Positions 5,295 to 7,746 of a DNA stretch of 7,746 bases are shown piece by piece. The translations under genes and the position numbers were made by a program. The notes beneath the pieces were generated by a model. It did no database searches, had not been told where the DNA came from, and saw only the letters and a list, made by a program, of their open reading frames with translations. The stretch's first letter is position 1. Each line of letters begins with the position of its first letter. Source of the stretch: an uncultured Bacteroidia bacterium (GTDB taxonomy: Bacteria > Bacteroidota > Bacteroidia > Bacteroidales > CAJPTX01); the NCBI GenBank assembly GCA_938040915.1, contig CALHZE010000087.1, positions 1 to 7,746 on the forward strand, given 5' to 3'.

Positions 5295-7349
5295 CTAGTT
5301 CTGTAAAGGGAGGTAAGAATACTTCTTGCCATACTCCATCATTTGCGCGGCGTAATCGGTCGTGTAGCGCAATTTTACGTCGACGATCTGGTCACCCTCC
5401 ATAACAGGCTCGAGGATCGGGTTCACAAAGCCGCCATACGGAGCTAGGTTGAGTTTAGCGTAACGCTTGAGGACTTCGGAGTGGAGGTCTTTGTCTACCT
5501 TGACAGCATAGCGCTCGACGAGGGCGCGCCCTGCCTCGAAGTCGCCAGTGCTCTTAATGCGCTGCACCTCACGGAGGAGTTGTCCGAAAAGGTTGCGAAG
5601 GGCGTCATAATCATTGATTTTCACATAACGTTTACCGTCGCGACTCTGCCACTCGATGACGTCGTTTTGTTGCCCGTGTTCGAAACACCAGTTGGCAATG
5701 AGAGCACGATTACGCATGTGCGCCTCCTCAATTTGGTCACCAGGCTTGATGCGCGTGAGCTGGGTAATCAACCCATTACGGATGTAGCTATCATACTCGG
5801 CTTCGGAATATTCGCCCTCGGGCAAAATACCCAGTTCGACCATCTTGGGGTCACGGATGTAGTATAAGCCAAAGAGATCGGCACGCGCCTCCTCAAGGGT
5901 AGCCGAGTAGTTCTTGAGTTCGTCGCCGGTAACGCCTGCCGCGAGCTTACCGCTGCCGTGCCCAAGACATTCGTGAAGGTCGGTATGGAGGCTAGAGCTT
6001 AACGACCCATATTTGCGGACACGCGCAACCTCCTCGGGGCTACAAGCAAACTCGTCGAGGAAACCATTGCCTTGCGAGACTTGTTCGTAGGCGTCGGTAA
6101 TGTTCTCGATGGTTACGCTCTTGGAGCCGTGCTCGGCACGAATCCAGTTGGCATTGGGGAGGTTAATCCCGATCGGGGTTGAGGGATAGCAGTCGCCCCC
6201 AAGCATGACGGCGTTAATAACTTTAGCAGTAATGCCCTTTACCTCTTTGCGCTTAAACGATTCGTCAATGGGCGAGTTCTCTTCAAACCAGCGGGCGTTT
6301 TCTGACAAGATCTTCGTGCGGCGCGTAGCGGCAATGTTCTTGAAGTTGACGAGCCCTTCCCAGCTACACTTGCGCCCGAGGGGGTCGCCATAGTCTTCGA
6401 TAAAGCCGTTGACAAAGTCGACCCGCGCCGCGGTATCTTTAACCCACTGGAGGCAATAGTCATTGAAATCATGGAGGTCACCCGACTTGTAAAAACGGAT
6501 GAGGTTGCGGATCGTGGCCACCTGTGTGTCGTTCTCTGCCACCTTCTCAGCCTTTTCGAGCCAGTAGATGATCTGTTCTATCGCCTCAGAGTACATCCCA
6601 TCGAGTTTCCAAGTGCGTTCTTGCACGACGCCATCAATCTTACAGAGTTGGGAGTTCATCCCGTAAGCTAAACGCTCGTTTCCCACGGAGTCTGCCAGCT
6701 TGTCATAGAAGGCTTGTGCCTCGTCTTGGGTCACCCCCTTGTAGAAATTGGTTGAGGAGCTGCGGATGAGGTCAGCCTTCGGGTCGGTCTTATCTTTGTT
6801 CACTCGCTTTGCCGCAATGGTGGGGTCAAAGAGGATAGGGCGGATGAAATTGACAAGCGTGAGTGGGTCGCGATAGGCCTCGGGAAAGAGCTCGACGGGC
6901 GTGCCCTTGATGAGATCGGTGAAGTAGGTAAGTGGGAACTCGGGCATGATCTTCATCTCGCCGTAATGGTGATGAATCCCGTTAGAGAACCAAACGCGCT
7001 TGAGGTAAACCACAAAGGTATCCCAGTTTTCGCCCGAGCGTTCGCCGGTATACCCCTCATAGATAGCCTCTAGGATGTGTCTCACGGCAAGGTTATACTG
7101 GTAGTTCTGATCCCACAAGATGTCGCGCCCCACCAAGGTAGCTTGACTTAGGAAGTAGCAGAGCTCCTTCTGCTGGAGGGAGAGCGAGTCCCAGTCGGGC
7201 ACCTCGTAACGCATGATGTAGATGTCGGCGAACTGATCGACCTTCCACGGTAGGTTCTCTTTCTTGACCACCGTGTTCTCTTTGAACTCCTGACAGCCGA
7301 ACCCGAGTGCAGCCATACCCATAACCCCCATAAAGATAAGTTTTCGCAT
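5295..7349 (-). CDS. Dipeptidyl peptidase III (M49 zinc peptidase), predicted lipoprotein
   Basis: The protein is 684 aa from ATG 7349; a TTG six bases upstream would add two residues but is less likely. The M49 signature HECLGH (459-464) supplies two zinc-ligand His and the catalytic Glu. EEARAD (486-491) supplies the third ligand, Glu487, 28 residues after the first His; this is the short bacterial spacing I recall from the Bacteroides enzyme, against about 58 in the human one. NGIHHHYG (123-130) and PYGGFVNP in the C-terminal region are also family hallmarks. The enzyme removes dipeptides from peptide N termini. The start MRKLIFMGVMGMAALGFGC followed by QEFKEN looks like a lipoprotein signal peptide with Cys19 lipidated. 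The lipobox is loose (Leu at -4), so an envelope location is probable but not certain. Peptide-derived amino acids would suit an asaccharolytic organism. gcvT follows in the same direction. Confidence 0.95.
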   Translation of the reverse strand: MRKLIFMGVMGMAALGFGCQEFKENTVVKKENLPWKVDQFADIYIMRYEVPDWDSLSLQQKELCYFLSQATLVGRDILWDQNYQYNLAVRHILEAIYEGYTGERSGENWDTFVVYLKRVWFSNGIHHHYGEMKIMPEFPLTYFTDLIKGTPVELFPEAYRDPLTLVNFIRPILFDPTIAAKRVNKDKTDPKADLIRSSSTNFYKGVTQDEAQAFYDKLADSVGNERLAYGMNSQLCKIDGVVQERTWKLDGMYSEAIEQIIYWLEKAEKVAENDTQVATIRNLIRFYKSGDLHDFNDYCLQWVKDTAARVDFVNGFIEDYGDPLGRKCSWEGLVNFKNIAATRRTKILSENARWFEENSPIDESFKRKEVKGITAKVINAVMLGGDCYPSTPIGINLPNANWIRAEHGSKSVTIENITDAYEQVSQGNGFLDEFACSPEEVARVRKYGSLSSSLHTDLHECLGHGSGKLAAGVTGDELKNYSATLEEARADLFGLYYIRDPKMVELGILPEGEYSEAEYDSYIRNGLITQLTRIKPGDQIEEAHMRNRALIANWCFEHGQQNDVIEWQSRDGKRYVKINDYDALRNLFGQLLREVQRIKSTGDFEAGRALVERYAVKVDKDLHSEVLKRYAKLNLAPYGGFVNPILEPVMEGDQIVDVKLRYTTDYAAQMMEYGKKYSYLPLQN

Positions 7350-7372
7350 TCTCAACCTAATTTATTGGCAGG

Positions 7373-7380
7373 TAAAGGTA
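7373..7380 (-). promoter_or_regulatory. Candidate -7 promoter box for the peptidase-gcvT operon
   Basis: The minus strand reads TACCTTTA, 23 nt before the ATG at 7349, one base off TAnnTTTG and identical to the octamer in front of the restriction-modification gene. No convincing -33 element is seen. The start has only a weak AGGTTGAG-like site before it. Confidence 0.35.
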
Positions 7381-7409
7381 ATAAGAAATGCGGGGGTTAC
7401 TCACATTTC

Positions 7410-7434
7410 GCTAAGAGCTCGGCTAGCCCTTAGC
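7410..7434. repeat. Small inverted repeat over the stop codon of the upstream methyltransferase gene
   Basis: gctaag (7410-7415) and cttagc (7429-7434) form a perfect six-base inverted repeat with a 13-nt spacer and include the TAA stop. No T run follows on the minus strand, so it is a poor intrinsic terminator. An 8-bp direct repeat, ctcggcta (7418-7425 and 7436-7443), overlaps it. Confidence 0.4.
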
Positions 7435-7746
7435 CCTCGGCTATCGTAGCTACCATCCGCAAGTACCACTTCACGTCGTCAAAGTCTAGGCGACGCCCCG
7501 CACGCTTCTGCAACCAGAGGCGTGCGGGCTGATATGCCCCGACGTAATGATCCCACACGCGGAGGGGAACGTGAGCGAAATACTGCGTGTCGTTGATCCA
7601 GACGCGCCCTTCGGGGGCGTTCGCATCAAGGACGTTTCTTTCACCCAGAGGGGTTTCTTCGTAACGGACAGTGGTCACCTCGTTACTGCCCGCCACCTCG
7701 AAGGTAGACACTTGGGGTAGCTCGAGTGACTCGTCCATCAGGTGCA
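7430..7746 (-). CDS. C-terminal end of a DNA methyltransferase / restriction-modification protein, 5' end outside window
   Basis: The frame is open through the window edge (…HLMDESLELP…), so the Met at 7738 is probably internal and only the last 105 or so codons are seen. The segment matches the C-terminal specificity region found in type ISP and Eco57I-like methyltransferases. These usually show an NxVxxVRYE strand, GRVxIN-x-TQYF, VW-x-x-Y-x-GxYQPAxxWL, and then RxGRxLxxxDxxxY before a final helix. All of these are present here (SNEVTTVRYEE, GRVWINDTQYF, VWDHYVGAYQPARLWLQ, KRAGRRLDFDDVKWY). The catalytic motifs lie upstream and cannot be checked. The last helix stops early at MVATIAEG, where I recall relatives running about ten residues further. 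The gene ends 80 nt before the peptidase start, in the same direction. The subtype is uncertain. Confidence 0.75.
   Translation of the reverse strand, partial: HLMDESLELPQVSTFEVAGSNEVTTVRYEETPLGERNVLDANAPEGRVWINDTQYFAHVPLRVWDHYVGAYQPARLWLQKRAGRRLDFDDVKWYLRMVATIAEG

Noticed and set aside
5261..5332. N-terminal 24-residue extension of GcvT
   Set aside because: It overlaps the end of the peptidase gene, and the canonical GcvT N terminus begins at the ATG at 5260.
5481..6671. Several open frames opposite or inside the dipeptidyl peptidase gene
   Set aside because: They are frame shadows of a complete 684-residue M49 peptidase.

Overview
The window looks like a chromosomal segment from a Bacteroidota bacterium, most likely Porphyromonas or a close relative. 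Supporting signs are a dipeptidyl peptidase III with the HECLGH form of the zinc motif, a GcvT with GYTGAGG, a PDDEXK_9-type AAA ATPase of a kind abundant in this phylum, TAnnTTTG-like -7 boxes, and mostly weak Shine-Dalgarno sites. All convincing genes are on the minus strand, so transcription runs from high to low coordinates. The genus is an inference.

Layout in transcription order: (1) 7746-7430, the C-terminal end of a DNA methyltransferase or restriction-modification protein cut by the window edge. (2) 7349-5295, a predicted lipoprotein dipeptidyl peptidase III (M49 family). (3) 5260-4154, gcvT, the glycine-cleavage aminomethyltransferase, 34 nt after the peptidase and probably in the same operon, which ends at a clear intrinsic terminator at 4059-4030. 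(4) 3999-2392, an AAA-ATPase-like/PD-(D/E)XK protein with both active sites apparently intact. (5) 2316-1, the first 772 codons of a type IIG-like enzyme with an N-terminal PD-ExK nuclease and an N6-adenine methyltransferase; its 3' end lies outside the window.

The main discovery is in gene 5. Its early coding region carries about 8.4 uninterrupted copies of the heptamer GTGGGTT (plus strand). The reading frame is open at the present copy number, while both alternative frames stop within about 30 codons after the tract. This is the expected architecture of a phase-variable restriction-modification gene. The tract lies between the candidate nuclease Asp33 and Glu71-x-Lys73, so it may also change a loop in the nuclease active site. 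The same gene has a GC-rich in-frame insertion made of two near-identical 62/63-bp direct repeats around two palindromes, and a region of about 38% GC over the end of the methyltransferase and the presumed target-recognition part.

The two housekeeping genes (peptide degradation and one-carbon/glycine metabolism) lie between restriction-modification or nuclease-type genes on both sides. That fits an accessory island beside a core operon. No tRNA, rRNA, CRISPR array or transposase was found. The gaps between genes are all under 160 nt and hold only the regulatory sites listed.
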